Positions 22,198 to 34,965 of a stretch of 64,000 nt of DNA are shown here, in pieces. Made by a program: the position numbers and the translations under genes. The notes under the pieces were generated by a model. It did no database searches and was not told where the DNA came from. It saw only the letters and a list, made by a program, of their open reading frames with translations. Numbering within the stretch: position 1 is the first letter of the stretch; each line of letters opens with the position of its first letter. Where the stretch lies: the NCBI GenBank assembly GCA_002104985.1, contig MCGO01000053.1:224886-288885 (forward strand). The letters are read 5' to 3'. Origin of the DNA: Rhizoclosmatium globosum (Eukaryota; Chytridiomycota; Chytridiomycetes; Chytridiales; Chytriomycetaceae).

Positions 22198-22632
22198 TGT
22201 GAAGGTATCCTTTGACAGGCGATGCCAATGAACGCACTCTGACACTGGCCATCAGCCAATCGCCTACACCTTCGCCCACTCAAAGCTGCTCCAGCCTTCT
22301 TTTGCTACCACCACCAACAAAGTGCCCCTTCAATGCCTCAAATCAACTGAGTCCCTCCTAATCCCACACCCTCAAAATCACACCAAATACACCAATCCAA
22401 ACACTAATCAAAGCCACGAACTAAGCCTCACCTTCGTGTCGGAGATCCAATTCGTCCGTCCATTTGATATCCTTCAAAATCAACTTGGAAACGTTTGACT
22501 TTCGCGGCAGAGAAGAAATCGAAGAAAACACCAAAAAAATTGTTAACGCCGCCTTTCTCCTCTTCTCTTTTTGATTCTAATTGACAATTACTCGCGTCAA
22601 TCCTCCTTCATCAATCTTTAACCTCAAGAAAG
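22198..22632. promoter_or_regulatory. Divergent promoter between the Pumilio protein and TTLL9 genes
   Basis: About 435 bp separate the two divergent starts. The minus-strand frame is still open at 22245 (MSECVHWHRL) and 22279, so the Pumilio start may be slightly further upstream. Pyrimidine-rich stretches (CCTTTCTCCTCTTCTCTTT at about 22552) lie just before the TTLL9 ATG. No specific factor site is claimed. Confidence 0.4.
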
Positions 22633-24552
22633 ATGTTACAGTCGTCGGCTGCAGCCGGATCTATCCCTAACTCAAGCTACCAAAGTAGTGTCAACATATC
22701 TCAAGATCTTCCTCAACAACCACCTGAAAAACCACTCTTTGTCTTTCCCCGTCAAACAATTGATCAACAGCTCCAGCAAGTCCTCTCCGTCAAGGAAAAG
22801 GACAAGGAGAAGGATAAGGAAGCTTCCACAACATCAAACAATTATTCTGATTCCCCCACAGCAAGTTCCACGACTCTCCATATCCGTCAAAGATCCCCTT
22901 CCACCACAAACCCAACAACCACAACCACAGCCAGTCTGTCCAACATTAACAACAACAACCAGCCGACAATCACTCAACCTATCCGTTTCAAAACACATCT
23001 CAGAAACACTGTTCTCGATGTCTTCAAAGACCGTGGATGGAAGGAAACTGATAGCGACACGGACTGGGACTTTCATTGGGCCGACGTTCATTGGGTCCAT
23101 GAAATGTTTGATCACATGTATTTGGGGGAAGGTCAACGGATCAATCATTTTAGGAATCATTATGAGGTTACAAAGTTGTTTTATTGAGTCCTGTCGTACT
23201 AATTCTTGTCGAAAATCAGTTGACGCGAAAAGACTTGTTGGTCAAAAACATGAAAAGAATGATTAAAACTATGGAGAAGGAGTATGGAAAAGCAGAAGGC
23301 GCGAAATTCGATTTCATTTGTACTTCCTATGGTTTGTTGATGAGAAACCTGTCTTGTCAGTCTGATTCTAATCCTAAAACGAAAAAACCCCAGTCCTTCC
23401 ACAAGAACATGCACTCTTCCAAGAAGAATTCAAACGAAACCCAGGAAGCGTGTGGATCATGAAACCAGTGGGAAAAGCACAAGGAAAGGGAATCTTCCTC
23501 ATCAACAAAATGTCGCAGATCAATCAGTGGCGGACCAAGAATGGAGGTGGTGGAGGCGGGGGAGGGGGTAATGGGACGAACGCTGCTGCTCCGGTTGCGA
23601 TTGCACCCAACCTGGGAGGCTCGAAAGCGAATATGGCGGGTGCTGACAAAAGTGCTGGGGGAGCTGCTGCAAACTCTCAAGGTGATGCTGATATCCCTGA
23701 AGCCTATATCGTGCAGCGATATATAGAAAACCCGTACCTGATCGGAGGCAAGAAATTTGACTTGCGTATTTATGTTCTTGTGACGAGTTACAGTCCTTTG
23801 GTGGTGCATATTCACCGGAACGGATTTTGTAGGTTCAGTAATCATCAGTTTACTATGAACGTGAAGGATATTTCGAATTTGTATATTCATGCTACGAATG
23901 TTGCGATTCAGAAGCATAGTCCGAATTACGACAGTGATAAAGGGTCAGTTTCTCGTGATTATTGTTTCAGTCAGTCTAACATAAATCTTCAGCTGCAAAT
24001 GGCTGCTACGAAACCTTAAAACCTTTTTGGTTTCAAAACACGGTTCTCAAGCTGTCAACACGCTTTTCACGGATATGGAAGCTTTAGTTGTACGCAGTTT
24101 GCTCAGCGTACAGAAAGTTATGATCCATGATAAACACTGTTTCGAGCTGTACGGATACGATATCCTCATCGACACGAACTTGAAACCGTGGTTGCTTGAA
24201 GTCAACGCGAGTCCCTCTTTGACGGCAGAGACACAGTTTGATTATGACTTGAAGCATCAGATGTTGAATGATGCGTTCGATGTCTTGGATTTGGAGAAAA
24301 GGTGTGTACCTTCCCACAACTTCCCAATAGTCAATTTATTAAAATCATGTTCTAAGATTCACGACTGCTGATAAAAAGCCTCGAACTAAGGTTGGAGGAT
24401 TTGATTTGGTTTATAACGATGGACCTGTGAAACAGGAACGGACTATTCATTATAGTAGCTATTTGGGTTGTCACCATCCGATTGTTCGGGCTCCAAGAGT
24501 TAAGAAACGATTGGAAAAGAAAATGGCGGCTGCTAAAGCGAATCAGGGAGAA

Positions 24553-24588
<36 letters not shown>

Positions 24589-24591
24589 TAA
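22633..24591 (+). CDS. TTLL9: Tubulin polyglutamylase, TTLL9-like
   Basis: Five exons, about 580 residues. After about 115 residues of low complexity the TTL domain begins at [20 protein letters not shown]. It continues with the ATP-grasp elements [63 protein letters not shown] and [13 protein letters not shown] (metal and ATP residues Glu and Asn in the last). TTLL enzymes add glutamates to tubulin tails; TTLL9 acts on axonemal tubulin. A Gly/Ala-rich insert of about 55 residues interrupts the domain after INQWRTKNG. The protein ends in an unbroken run of 13 Glu. Its presence argues for a flagellated life stage. Confidence 0.85.
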
Positions 24592-24653
24592 CTAGAACAA
24601 TAGATTTATTTTGTTTGCATTGATTGTATTCGAAAACTGAATTCTGCGGAAGT

Positions 24654-26555
24654 TCATGCACAAACCGCCGTACTCACAAGCTTTATGCTCATCATCTTAT
24701 TGCTAAAGACGCTCTTCAATTGACAAGTTTTACCTACGCCGCACGATGTGTAACTGAATACTCCCGTTGTAGAAGAACATGTCGCAACCCTTCCGTCTTC
24801 AGAACAAATCGGTTGTGTAATTACAGTCGGATCACAAAATGGGTTACGCAAGAGGAAGTGAACATTAATGCCATCTTTCTTGACGCTCTGAAGCACACCA
24901 TTTACTTGCACATCGCACGTTTTAGAGTTCTTGTTTGTCTCCCCCACATACCAGACTTTGTTGTACAACGCCCGGCAAAAGTAAATCGCGCCTTGATCAA
25001 CCATAGTCCAACGGCTTGACCCGGCTGGATACGAGTTCACCCAGTTATCATCAATCACGACGAAAACAGACGAGTCTTTCTCAGAGACTGTCGCAGGTGC
25101 AGGCCCGACTCCTTCATAAAACGTCCTCGAAGCTGTGGTTTCGTTCACTGCTGCCCAGTGGTAATTCGCATTTGCAGAATTGTACTTTTGCACCAAATGA
25201 AAGTTGTCTTTGATTGCGAGTGGACCCGCTGGGTAATTGTTTCCATCGTACCCTAAAACACCACCCGCCAAGTAAATCGTGCACACACTACTACCAGCGA
25301 TACTCCATCCACCGTAATACCTCTGAATATAAAACGCACGACAGGGAAGGTATGTTATACCCGTGTATCCAGAAAGCCCGTCAATAACTGTAACGACCGA
25401 ACTCGCCTTCTTCGGTCCCAAGAAATCAACCGGTTTGTTCACAGACGCATAACAACCCTGCACGCTGGACGTATCATACGTCCAAATGTCTTGTAACGCG
25501 TATATCTGCCCGTTTATAACAGTGTTGTACCACCGCCCGAGACGCTTACTCGTGCTGATGGTGTATCGGAGGCCCGGGTACCTGTTGTTGGCGTACTCAC
25601 ACGCGTCGCCGACTTCCCCGATTCCGTATGCGGGGGATTTCGGGTTATCCGTCCAAGCGGTGTTTGGGTACGGGTCGCTGACGTGTTCGAAGATTTCGTG
25701 GTGCATGATGTCGATGAGGGGGTCGACGACGCGGCGGCCTGTGTCGCCGTTGGGGGATTGGGTGAAGTCTACCTTGGTGGCGTTCATGCCGATTGTGTGC
25801 GCGAATGCGTGGCCGAGGTTGACGGGTTTTCCGTCGATTTTCGTGGTGTAGGTGAAGTGGTAGCCGCCGTATGGGATTCCGGATTTGGGGTCGTAGTCGG
25901 AGTTTAGGATGTCGGGGGAGGTGAGGAGGCAGTAGATTGCTTGGGAGTCGAAGCGGCCGAATGCTTTTCCTTGACCTATTTAAATTGATTTGAATTTTTA
26001 GGGTTGTTTTTTTGTTGAGGACAATGGGACACACTTACCAACAAAGGATTCAATGATTTTAGCCATTCCACTGGAAGAAGGATTCCCAACACTCGCAGTA
26101 GTTCCATTAATATACTTTGCAGTTGGTGCACTAACGTACACACTTCCACCAAAAGTCAAAACTGGGTTTACATAAACGCCTTTCGTATCATAATACTGTG
26201 TGGCAACAGTCCATCGCGCTGGAAACGTTACAGAACTCTTTGCCGTGTCAGAAACATGTTGCGCATAGTTATTGATACGGTCTTGTTCCAACTGCGAAAA
26301 GTTTCCATAGAATATATTGTAAATTTTCACTGGGAGACCGGTGAGGACAACGGGTGGGTACTTCTGGGAGGCGTTGGGACCCCAGACCGTAATGTTTGCT
26401 GGTGGAAGGAGTGGAGTAGATACGGTCGCTGTTGTTGCTTGATTTGATTTTAGGTTTACGCCATTGAAATAGTTTTCGAACGCGATTTGTTTTGCATAAA
26501 CGTCGTACGTCACTGTAGAGAGTATGAGAATGGCCAGAATTGACTTCATTGTCAT
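24654..26555 (-). CDS. Secreted EXORDIUM/PHI-1-like protein with DUF3421-like C-terminal repeats
   Basis: Two exons, complement(join(24654..25975,26039..26555)), give 612 residues. A signal peptide is clear (MTMKSILAILILSTVTYDVYA). Residues about 90-370 follow the plant PHI-1/EXORDIUM pattern: NIFYGNFSQLEQDRINNY, the V-x-FGGSVYV strand, FDSQAIYCLLTSPDI, SPNGDTGRRVVDPLIDIMHH, then EIFEHVSDPYPNTAWTDNP and a Trp-rich end. After it, two stretches with YLPCRAFYI...GSSVCTIYLAGGV and IYFCRALYN...SKTCDVQVNGV resemble DM9/DUF3421 repeats. The last 60 residues are Cys-rich. EXORDIUM proteins are cell-wall growth factors in plants; the role in a fungus is unknown. The HHEIFEH motif also looks like a metalloprotease-style HExxH variant (HEIFEH), which is suggestive only. 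Confidence 0.72.
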
Positions 26556-26841
26556 TGTGTGGTCTTTTTCTTGGATAACTGTTTCAATGATTTGTCGTTG
26601 TGTTCAATGGGACAAGTCCATTGTCATGATTGTGTGTTCCCCACAATGTATATTCTCGGGTTATTTCGATAGCTATGCATTGTGTAATACAACGCCCTGT
26701 TGTCTGATATTGTGGCAACAATAGGTGTTCGGGTTATTTCAATGAATCTCTTTGTTTGCGTTTATTTTCGACTTATGGTATTTGTTTTGTCTATTCCAGT
26801 ACAACATTTGCGTCTGTCCACGAAATGAACTAGAACACGAT

Positions 26842-28680
26842 TCAGTTCCTTCCCAACGCCATCCAAGCCTCCACCTCCTCCACAGTCCTTGGAACATCCG
26901 TCATATTCTCACATCCTTCCACGGTGACAATCAAATCCTCCTCCAATCGAACTCCACCAAACTTCATGTACTCCTTCTCAATCAATTCCCTGTTCAAGTG
27001 AGGTCCTTTGACTGGATCCTCAAATGCAGGACGGAGCAATGCTTCGATGAAGTAGCATCCTGGTTCATTTGTAAGAACCATTCCAGCTTCGAGAGGTCTG
27101 TTCATACGAAGAGAGGACAGTCCGGGACGCGTGTGGCGCGAGCGGTGAGATGGGTACCCTCCTGTGAAATGCATTAGGACGGACTCCACGCAAAATCACA
27201 AAGTTGTAGTAACCAACCAACGTCATGAGTATCCATTCCCATCAAATGTCCCAATCCATGTGGGAAAAACAAAGGCCCAAGCTCAAGATCCATCAACTCG
27301 TCGACCGTCTTTCCACGTGCAAGAATAATGTTTTCGGCGACGAGACCTTCAATGATTCTGCGTTCTGCAAGAAGGTGCATGTCAACCCATTCGACACCTT
27401 GCTTGATTGCTTCACGGACGGAGACGAGAGCAGAGAGGACTGTGTTGTAGATTCCACGTTGGGCAGGGGTGAAACGGCCTGTCGCTGGGTAGGAACAGGT
27501 GATGTCTGAGGCGTAGCAGTGGTATTCTGCACCCATGTCGAGGAGACACATGTCACCTGTGTTTTTGTGTTATGAGAATTTGCGTGAGTAAAATAACTCT
27601 ATTTACGAATACTTTTACTCGTTATAGTACAATTTTTCTGTGCCTCGTGTAATTTCTTTATGCTCGCTTCGCTTCGCTTGCTCTGTGCACTCACTCTCCT
27701 TTCTGCACTTTTTCCTTACCTTCTTGAATCAAAGCCGAATTAGGAGCCCCGGCATGCCCATAGTGCAAGACAGCCCCATTCGGCCCACACCCACAAATAC
27801 AGGTATACGCAGAATACCTGCACCCTCCTTCATACGAGATATGCGCGAGAAAGAGGGACTCCAATTGGAACTCGTACATTCCAGGTTTAATCTTTTGCAT
27901 TACGTGTTTATGGGCTTCTGAGGCGAGAGCGTTTACGTGGCGAAGGAGGGATAGCTCGAGAGGGGTTTTTATGGTGCGGGAGGAGACTAGGACGTTGTAG
28001 AGGATTGATCTGGGGGTTATTGGTTAGAAGGTGTAAAATTCCTCCAATGGACACGAATACGCAACTTGTTAGTGACCAGGCCCGACACATCCTTCAAAAG
28101 CGAGTGAGCATCAATTTCGACAATCTGTCTCTTTGAATCTGAATTTGTCCCCGCCAGAACATGGACACTCCCCCTGACGTTGCAGCAACAACATAGGCCA
28201 GTTCATCGACAAAGTGCACACAGTCGACGCCGTACTTTTCAGCGTATTCTCTCGGCGGCGACACTTTCCCGCACCAGACTTCGTAGTCCGTGTCGAGACG
28301 CGGGATGAACACGTGGGTCAGCGTCGTTGCGAAGTCGAGAAGCCCAAACAGCGACGGCTCGTTGATGCCGAAGAGGTAGAAGAAGTGCGATTCTTGCCGG
28401 AAGAGGTGTTCGTGGTCCGTGTCGTGGCTGTGGTTGTTGGTTGGAGTTTGTTGGTGTTATTAATTGCTTTATTAATAGATAGTAGGTGGTTGGTAGGTGG
28501 TGGGTGGTTGGTGCTTCGTGTGGGTGGTGCAGAAGGATGAACAAACCGGAACGACGGATCGCCTCCTTTCAACAGCGCAACTCCCGAAGTCACACCCGCA
28601 GCTTTCATTCCTGCAAATACTTTGGCTCGGCATTCGCGGTGCATTGCGACATAGTCAATGTTTGGTTCAACGTAGACCAT
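26842..28680 (-). CDS. PEPD: Xaa-Pro dipeptidase (prolidase)
   Basis: At least six exons, about 480 residues, 'pita-bread' M24 metallopeptidase. Both metal-binding aspartates are in MGAEYHCYASDITCSYP, the histidine in FPHGLGHLMGMDTHDVG, and the two glutamates in TNEPGCYF and RLEEDLIVT, so the active site is complete. The N-terminal creatinase-like domain includes ESHFFYLFGINEPSLFG. Prolidase hydrolyses X-Pro dipeptides in the cytosol. Exon 1 ends after FRFVHPS; the next intron is GT-rich on the plus strand (GTTGGTAGGTGGTGGG words), and the intron near 27560-27720 contains TCGCTTCGCT runs like those of the aminotransferase intron. The start is the ATG at 28680. Confidence 0.85.
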
Positions 28681-28775
28681 TTTAAATTGGGTTCGCTGTT
28701 TTGGTGGATCTTTTTGAGTGACAAACGAAGAACAATGAATCTTTTCTTTTCCATTTAATTTATTTACACTTGGGA

Positions 28776-29571
28776 CTACGAAGCAAACGTTTCATTGGTA
28801 CCTGTTTCTCCTTCTCCCATAATCACATCTTGCGTCTCAACCAAGTCCTTCTCCTTCTCATCCTTCTCCTCAACTTTGTCCTCGGACTTGTCAATCTGCA
28901 TCACTTTATCATTCTCACTGCTCACACCTTGTTCAGCTTCAAGTGCCTTCAACTGTTCATCCACCACTTTCTGTGTACGAGCATTGTGTTTGCCAGGTTT
29001 AAAGTAGATGCCCGGCTCTCCACCCAGTTTTATAAAGTGTGCAACATTCTCCTTCTGCCTCCGAATTGTATCCGCCTGATTACATAAAAGTTAATTTACA
29101 CACCCAGTATGATTGAAGAGGGCTTACCTTCTCGGCATCCCTCTTTTCCTGCTCCCCCTTCAACCGTTCCTCCTTCTCCTTCGCTTTCTTCTCACGCTCG
29201 GCCTCAATCTCAGCAGCAAGCGATGCCTTCTCTGCCGCCAGTTTCTCGCGCAGTCGCTTTTCCGTTTCTTCGCGTTTGAGTTCTGATTCTGTTTTTGGTT
29301 GGATTTGGGCTTTTGAGAGAGTTCTGTTTGGATTGGTTGGATTGATAGGGGAAGGGGAAGGGAAAGAGAGTTAGATGTGTTCGACAGTAAGAGAAACAAG
29401 TAGGTACCCAAAGATTGCACCAAACATTCTCTTTCCTCGACTTGTTGCTTCGTCATTTGCTCCACTTCGAGGCCTCTTTCGTTCGTTGGTTGAACTCGTG
29501 GGTCGGTCGAGGTCGTCTGGTGGTGCTGAAGATGTCGTTGATGTTGGTGCTTTAATGTCTGGTGATGCCAT
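28776..29571 (-). CDS. Pinin/SDK/MemA-domain protein
   Basis: Three exons, roughly 215 residues. The key segment is SRGKRMFGAIFG followed, after a splice, by TLSKAQIQ, matching the (R/K)RxFGxxxGTLxKF core of the pinin/SDK/memA domain. A long charged helix with repeated Glu/Lys (EKRLREKLAAEK, KEERLKGEQEKRDAEK) and an acidic C-terminus follow. Pinin is an exon-junction/splicing-associated nuclear protein in animals; fungal homologues are shorter, as here. The gene ends close to the prolidase start and begins 60 bp downstream of PACRG on the same strand. Confidence 0.75.
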
Positions 29572-29630
29572 TTTAAGAAAGAATTAAAAAGACAAATAAG
29601 AAAAGTAACACATTCATTCAAACACTGTCT

Positions 29631-30741
<1,111 letters not shown>

Positions 30742-30818
30742 TGACTGAGGGCGTTGGTTGGGAGGGGTGGTTGTAAAAGAGTTTGTCAGGGATTTTCAGA
30801 GAGAAGCTTGAATTTATT

Positions 30819-31582
30819 TTAGAGAAAGAAGAAAAGGGAAAAGAGAAGAAATAAAATTGATTGTGACTTGAGTGCAGATGTATGTGAGTTTGCTGCTTTC
30901 GTGCTAGCAGCGGTGCTCTTGATTGTTTGGCTTGTTGTTACATTCGCTTGAGTAGTCCTTGGTAATTGCTTCAGCGGAACAACTCTATCGCGTACTTCGA
31001 ATTGTCCAGACTGGAAGAACGCCTCCAAGTTTGTATTCCCATACGGCGAATCCTGCTGCAAGCATTTGTAGACGGGCTGAATCGAATACCCGCCAGCAAT
31101 CAACAAATCCAACGTCTTCTTCCCCACATTCACTTCCGCCCTATAACAAAAACCATAATTAATACCCCATAAAATCAGCAAATACAAAACGGAAACACTC
31201 AAACTGCCAAGCATCCCCCACTCTCCCATCCTTAATCCACCCCTTCACCCTCCCCAACACATTCGCTTCCATAGCACCCTCGTTATTCCAGTTTGCCCAA
31301 TCCTCAGAATCCAAGTAATTCACAATCTGAAATGTCCATTCGGGGGGTGAGTGTCGTGGTTGTGGAAGAAATGGAAGGGGTTGCTGGGTTTTACATTCGA
31401 GGAGTTGGGATGTGACGTTATCAAATGCTGGGGACCATGGTTTTGGATCTAGGGATGTGGTGCATTTGTGGATGTCAGACTGCGGGACAGTGGTTGAGGG
31501 AAAGGATTCGTTGAAGAATCGTGTCCTGGCTGGTACAGCAGCAGCACGAGACCAAGCTTTTGGGGCCCAACTGAAGTCAAAG
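30819..31582 (-). CDS. Unknown extracellular protein with GPI-anchor-type C-terminus (5' exon unresolved)
   Basis: A long exon from 31582 reads FDFSWAPKAWSRAAAVPAR onward, through a Pro-rich loop to NYLDSEDWANWNNEGAME. A phase-2 intron with a GTTTGA donor (about 31140-31210) leads to the last exon: VGKKTLDLLIAGGYSIQPVY, then a Thr/Ser/Ala-rich spacer and a terminal hydrophobic run, SILFLLFSLFFFL. That end is typical of a GPI-attachment signal. An upstream exon is needed: the frame is open in 31600-31670 behind a GTATAC donor, but no ATG was found there. The inhibitor-2 gene starts divergently at 31777. No family recognised. Confidence 0.5.
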
Positions 31583-31776
31583 CTAAGGAATTGTTGTTAA
31601 GGTATTTGGTTAACGACACTGAAATTAATGTATACTTTTGTTGCTTGTTGAATTTGTAACCTTGTTTCAATGGAATGGAAGGTTTGGAATATCTATTACT
31701 GATAGTCCCCCGAAAAGAAACTTAAACTAGAGTTTCTTTCTGATTTTATTCTATTTAGTCTTCAAAAAGCAGTTAA

Positions 31777-32895
31777 ATGGAAAGCGGCACAACTTCGAAA
31801 GCCAGTCCCCATCCAGTGAAGGGGATCCTAAAACGAGAACATACTGTGGCAGAATACGGACAGCAATCGGATTCAACAACAGCCAAGTAAGTCTGAGTTT
31901 GATGTTTGTGTTCCTCTCTAACTTCAGCTTTAGGATCCGGTGGGATGGTAAGCATCTGCCCAGCAAAGCCTTATCCAATACTCTGTGTTTGGCACATTTG
32001 AATCGTTGAATTGGCTTGAGCGAGGATGGTGCATGGATTTGAAAGCCTTGGGAACCACCTTGACTCGTCAATCATCAGACGGATCCTGTATCTTTAGAGC
32101 GACAACATCAACAGTCAATTGCTGCGATATCCTTAAGGGCGCTCTGGTCTATTCAGCCTCCGTCCTTCTCAGTAGCCTTCATCTCCACTACTCAACGAAC
32201 AACCTCTCTCAATACACTCCACATTAATCTGAAACACAAAAAGAGGACAATCTCATGATAACCGAGGCCCAGAAGAATAGCACCATGAAGATCACGGAAC
32301 CTAAAACCCCTTTCATTCACTACAATATGAACACGGACGAAATTACAGGTCATTCAGGTACCTATATTCACCGCTGATCCATATCATTTCGATTACCTTA
32401 CACCTACCCCTACGAACATAGGTGAAGTCCCACCAATGGAACTCACGTCCGCCCTTGAAACAGCTCTCTCGGAACGAATGCAGAGCAGTTCATCATCAAT
32501 GTCCTCATTCATGCTCACAAGTGACACAGAAAGTGTCAAGAGTGGTCATGGAAGCGAACATCACGCAACATTAGTTCTTGAAGGAAACGGGCACAAGGAA
32601 TGGGATGACGATGATGTGGAAGGGTTGCATGATGGAATGACTCCAGAAGGTACGTCGTTTGTCATTGGGTGTGTCGAGTTGCTGATGTTTCTTCTCAAAA
32701 GAACGTGAAAAGCATATCAAGTTTGAAAAGTTGAGGGCGCAGCATTACAACATGAAAATGGCGCTTGCTGAAGCGCGGCGTAAAATGGAGGAGGAGGATG
32801 AAGCTGAGGAAGAGGAGGAAAATGGGAACGGGGAATACAAGGTGGAGGATTATGACGAGGATGAAGAGGGTGGGGATGATTCTGATTTCGAATAA
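31777..32895 (+). CDS. PPP1R2: Protein phosphatase 1 inhibitor 2 (Glc8/IPP-2 family)
   Basis: Five exons, join(31777..31886,31934..31947,32244..32357,32422..32649,32702..32895), give 219 residues. The three PP1-contact regions of inhibitor-2 are visible: KGILK near the N-terminus, the RWDEDNLMITEAQK segment with KITEPKTPFIHYN (the Thr-Pro phosphorylation site), and the long helix REKHIKFEKLRAQHYNMKMA. The C-terminus is acidic. In yeast and animals the protein regulates and helps mature PP1. Exon 2 is a micro-exon of 14 nt (20 nt if the AG at 31927 is used) that supplies the conserved Trp-Asp. The 296-nt second intron contains unrelated open frames. Confidence 0.85.
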
Positions 32896-32970
32896 AATGC
32901 TTTTTCGTTCATTGATTTTATTGTTACTTTGTTGATACGATGTTGAGTCAAATAAGTCAAATAATGAGGC

Positions 32971-34839
32971 TCACGGCTTCTCATCAATAGCCTTTCGTTT
33001 TGGCCAAATGAATGGAACCAGTGCAAGAATTCCAACAAAACACGAAAGTTGACTGAGGAAGGAATATTTGTATGCTTCATTGAAACCAGTCTTGAGTTGA
33101 TCCGCTGCAATTTCGAACAGAACAGTCGCGTTTTGAGGGAAAGTTGCTGACTTTGGGACCGCCTCCAGTAACTTGGCGAGAGTAATGTATTGCACGACAT
33201 CTACTTGGTACTCTCTGAAATTTAGAATGTCAATTGCGGCGTGAAGTTCGGAGGAACTGTCAGTCTTAGCGATAATCAAGTTATTTAGAATTGTGCCAAT
33301 GATCGATACGATTACGTTTCTATGGGGGATAGTTAGAATAATGAATCAATGTAGTTGACACGTACGCGCCAATATTGGTTGTACTTGTGCATATTCCAGT
33401 TGCGATTGGAACAAGCTCTTTGTCAATGTTCAATTGCAAAGCTGAAATTCGTAGTTGGACCATAGTTCCAATACCGACACCAAGTATGACAGAGCTTCCA
33501 ATTACATGTCCCACTCCAAAGTCCTTTGTTAGATGAGAAATCCAAACACATGCCGCTGCCCAAATAATGGGACCCGCAATAAAAAACTCAACATATCGCC
33601 CTTACCATAAATGTTAAAACCATATACGATGAAGTTATGTCTTACCTTTCTTTGAAAATACCGATCCAGAGAACATTGTGACAACAATGTAAAACACACA
33701 TACAACGCAAGTAACGCCACCGACTTGAAGAGGCTTGTAATTATCGATGTATTCCAGGAAAAGGGAGAAGAAAATGAACGTTGACTGGATTCCGCCACCA
33801 ACGAAAAAGGAGATACCAGCCATTGCGACAATAAATGAGTTTTGCCAAATTGGAGGAGGTACTACTGGATCAATCGCAACGCGGAATTCGATATAGGCAA
33901 GTAGGATGAGGCCAAGAACGCTAACAATCAGTAACACAATTACTTGGGGGGACCCCCAAGCCCAAGTCGTTCCACCAAGCAAAATTGGAATGTTGAATGC
34001 CATAAGCGTACACAACAAAACAAATGAACCGAGAAAATCGACACGCTTCACTTTGTCCCAAACGTCTCCCTCGGCGCGAGGGATGTTGCAGTACAGTACA
34101 ACGAATAGGAAGTTTAGGAATCCAACAGGTAGATTCATGTAGAAGCACCAACGCCAGTTAAGGTGGTCTGTGAAGAGTCCTCCGAGGAATGGTCCCAGTG
34201 TGTTTCCCGCTCCAACCATTGCTCCGAGACCAGCCATATATTTACCTGGAATATATTGTTTCAATCAAATTTAAATCAATAAGATAACATACCTCGATCT
34301 TTGCTTGAGGTAATGTCCGATACCACAATGTATGAAAGTGGCAAGAGCCCACCACCACCAACACCTGCAATCGCCCGACCAAAGATCAAAACCTCCATTG
34401 AAGGAGCAGTTGCGCATATCAAGGAACCAACAAGAAAGATGACCAGGGCACTAACAAACACCCACTTCTTGGAGAAGATGCTGGAGAACTTGCCATATCT
34501 GATTTATCATAAGCGTACCAGCCAAATGAAATTTAACACTCACAGGATCCCGAAAGGAGCCGCTGTGAGCATATACACCCCGAGCCAAGGGAGTAACATC
34601 TCCTTACTAAACTCTCCAAGAATGAAAGAAAGTGCTGGCAAGATGATGGTGTTGTCAAGGCAGTACATGAATACAGCGAGCATCAAGCTGACGTAGACGA
34701 GAACAAAGTCTCTTTTGTTGAGCTTATGTGGCGCTTCATCATAGTCATCTTGAGGTTTGGCTGCAATTGGTTCGAGGACAGGGATGGAAGAAGCGATTGC
34801 AAATGGCTCTTCTAGGGTTGAGTCTGTCGAAGTTGTCAT
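32971..34839 (-). CDS. MFS multidrug-type transporter 4 (DHA2/14-TM class)
   Basis: First gene (3' end) of the second MFS array. From the ATG at 34839: a Ser/Thr/Pro head, CLDNTIILPALSFILGEFSK, GRAIAGVGGGGLLPLSY, NWRWCFYMNLPVG, then GGGIQSTFIFFSLFLEYID and the final LALVPFIWPKRK. The sequence LPAL in helix 1 and the GGGIQS segment separate this array from the first one (SPAL/SPAF and no GGGIQS), so the arrays expanded separately after an older split (inference). All exons are open. The 3' end lies 75 bp from the convergent inhibitor-2 gene. Confidence 0.8.
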
Positions 34840-34965
34840 TTTGGGGAATGTTTTGAGGAACTAAATTTGAGGCGGATGAAGCGGTTGCTGAACTCGAAAC
34901 ATCCGATCTCCACTTTGATCTTTTAAGAGCTAACCATTGGTACTTTAAGCAAAAAAGGCTTTATT

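Noticed and set aside
25645..26034. Arg/Pro-rich frame opposite and beside the EXORDIUM exon
   Set aside because: Produced by the GC-rich codon bias of the true exon; the EXORDIUM frame has the signal peptide, the intron and the conserved blocks.
31985..32227. Open frame beginning MFGTFESLNWLERGW
   Set aside because: It falls in the long second intron of inhibitor-2; the flanking exons join in frame on conserved residues, so this is intronic.
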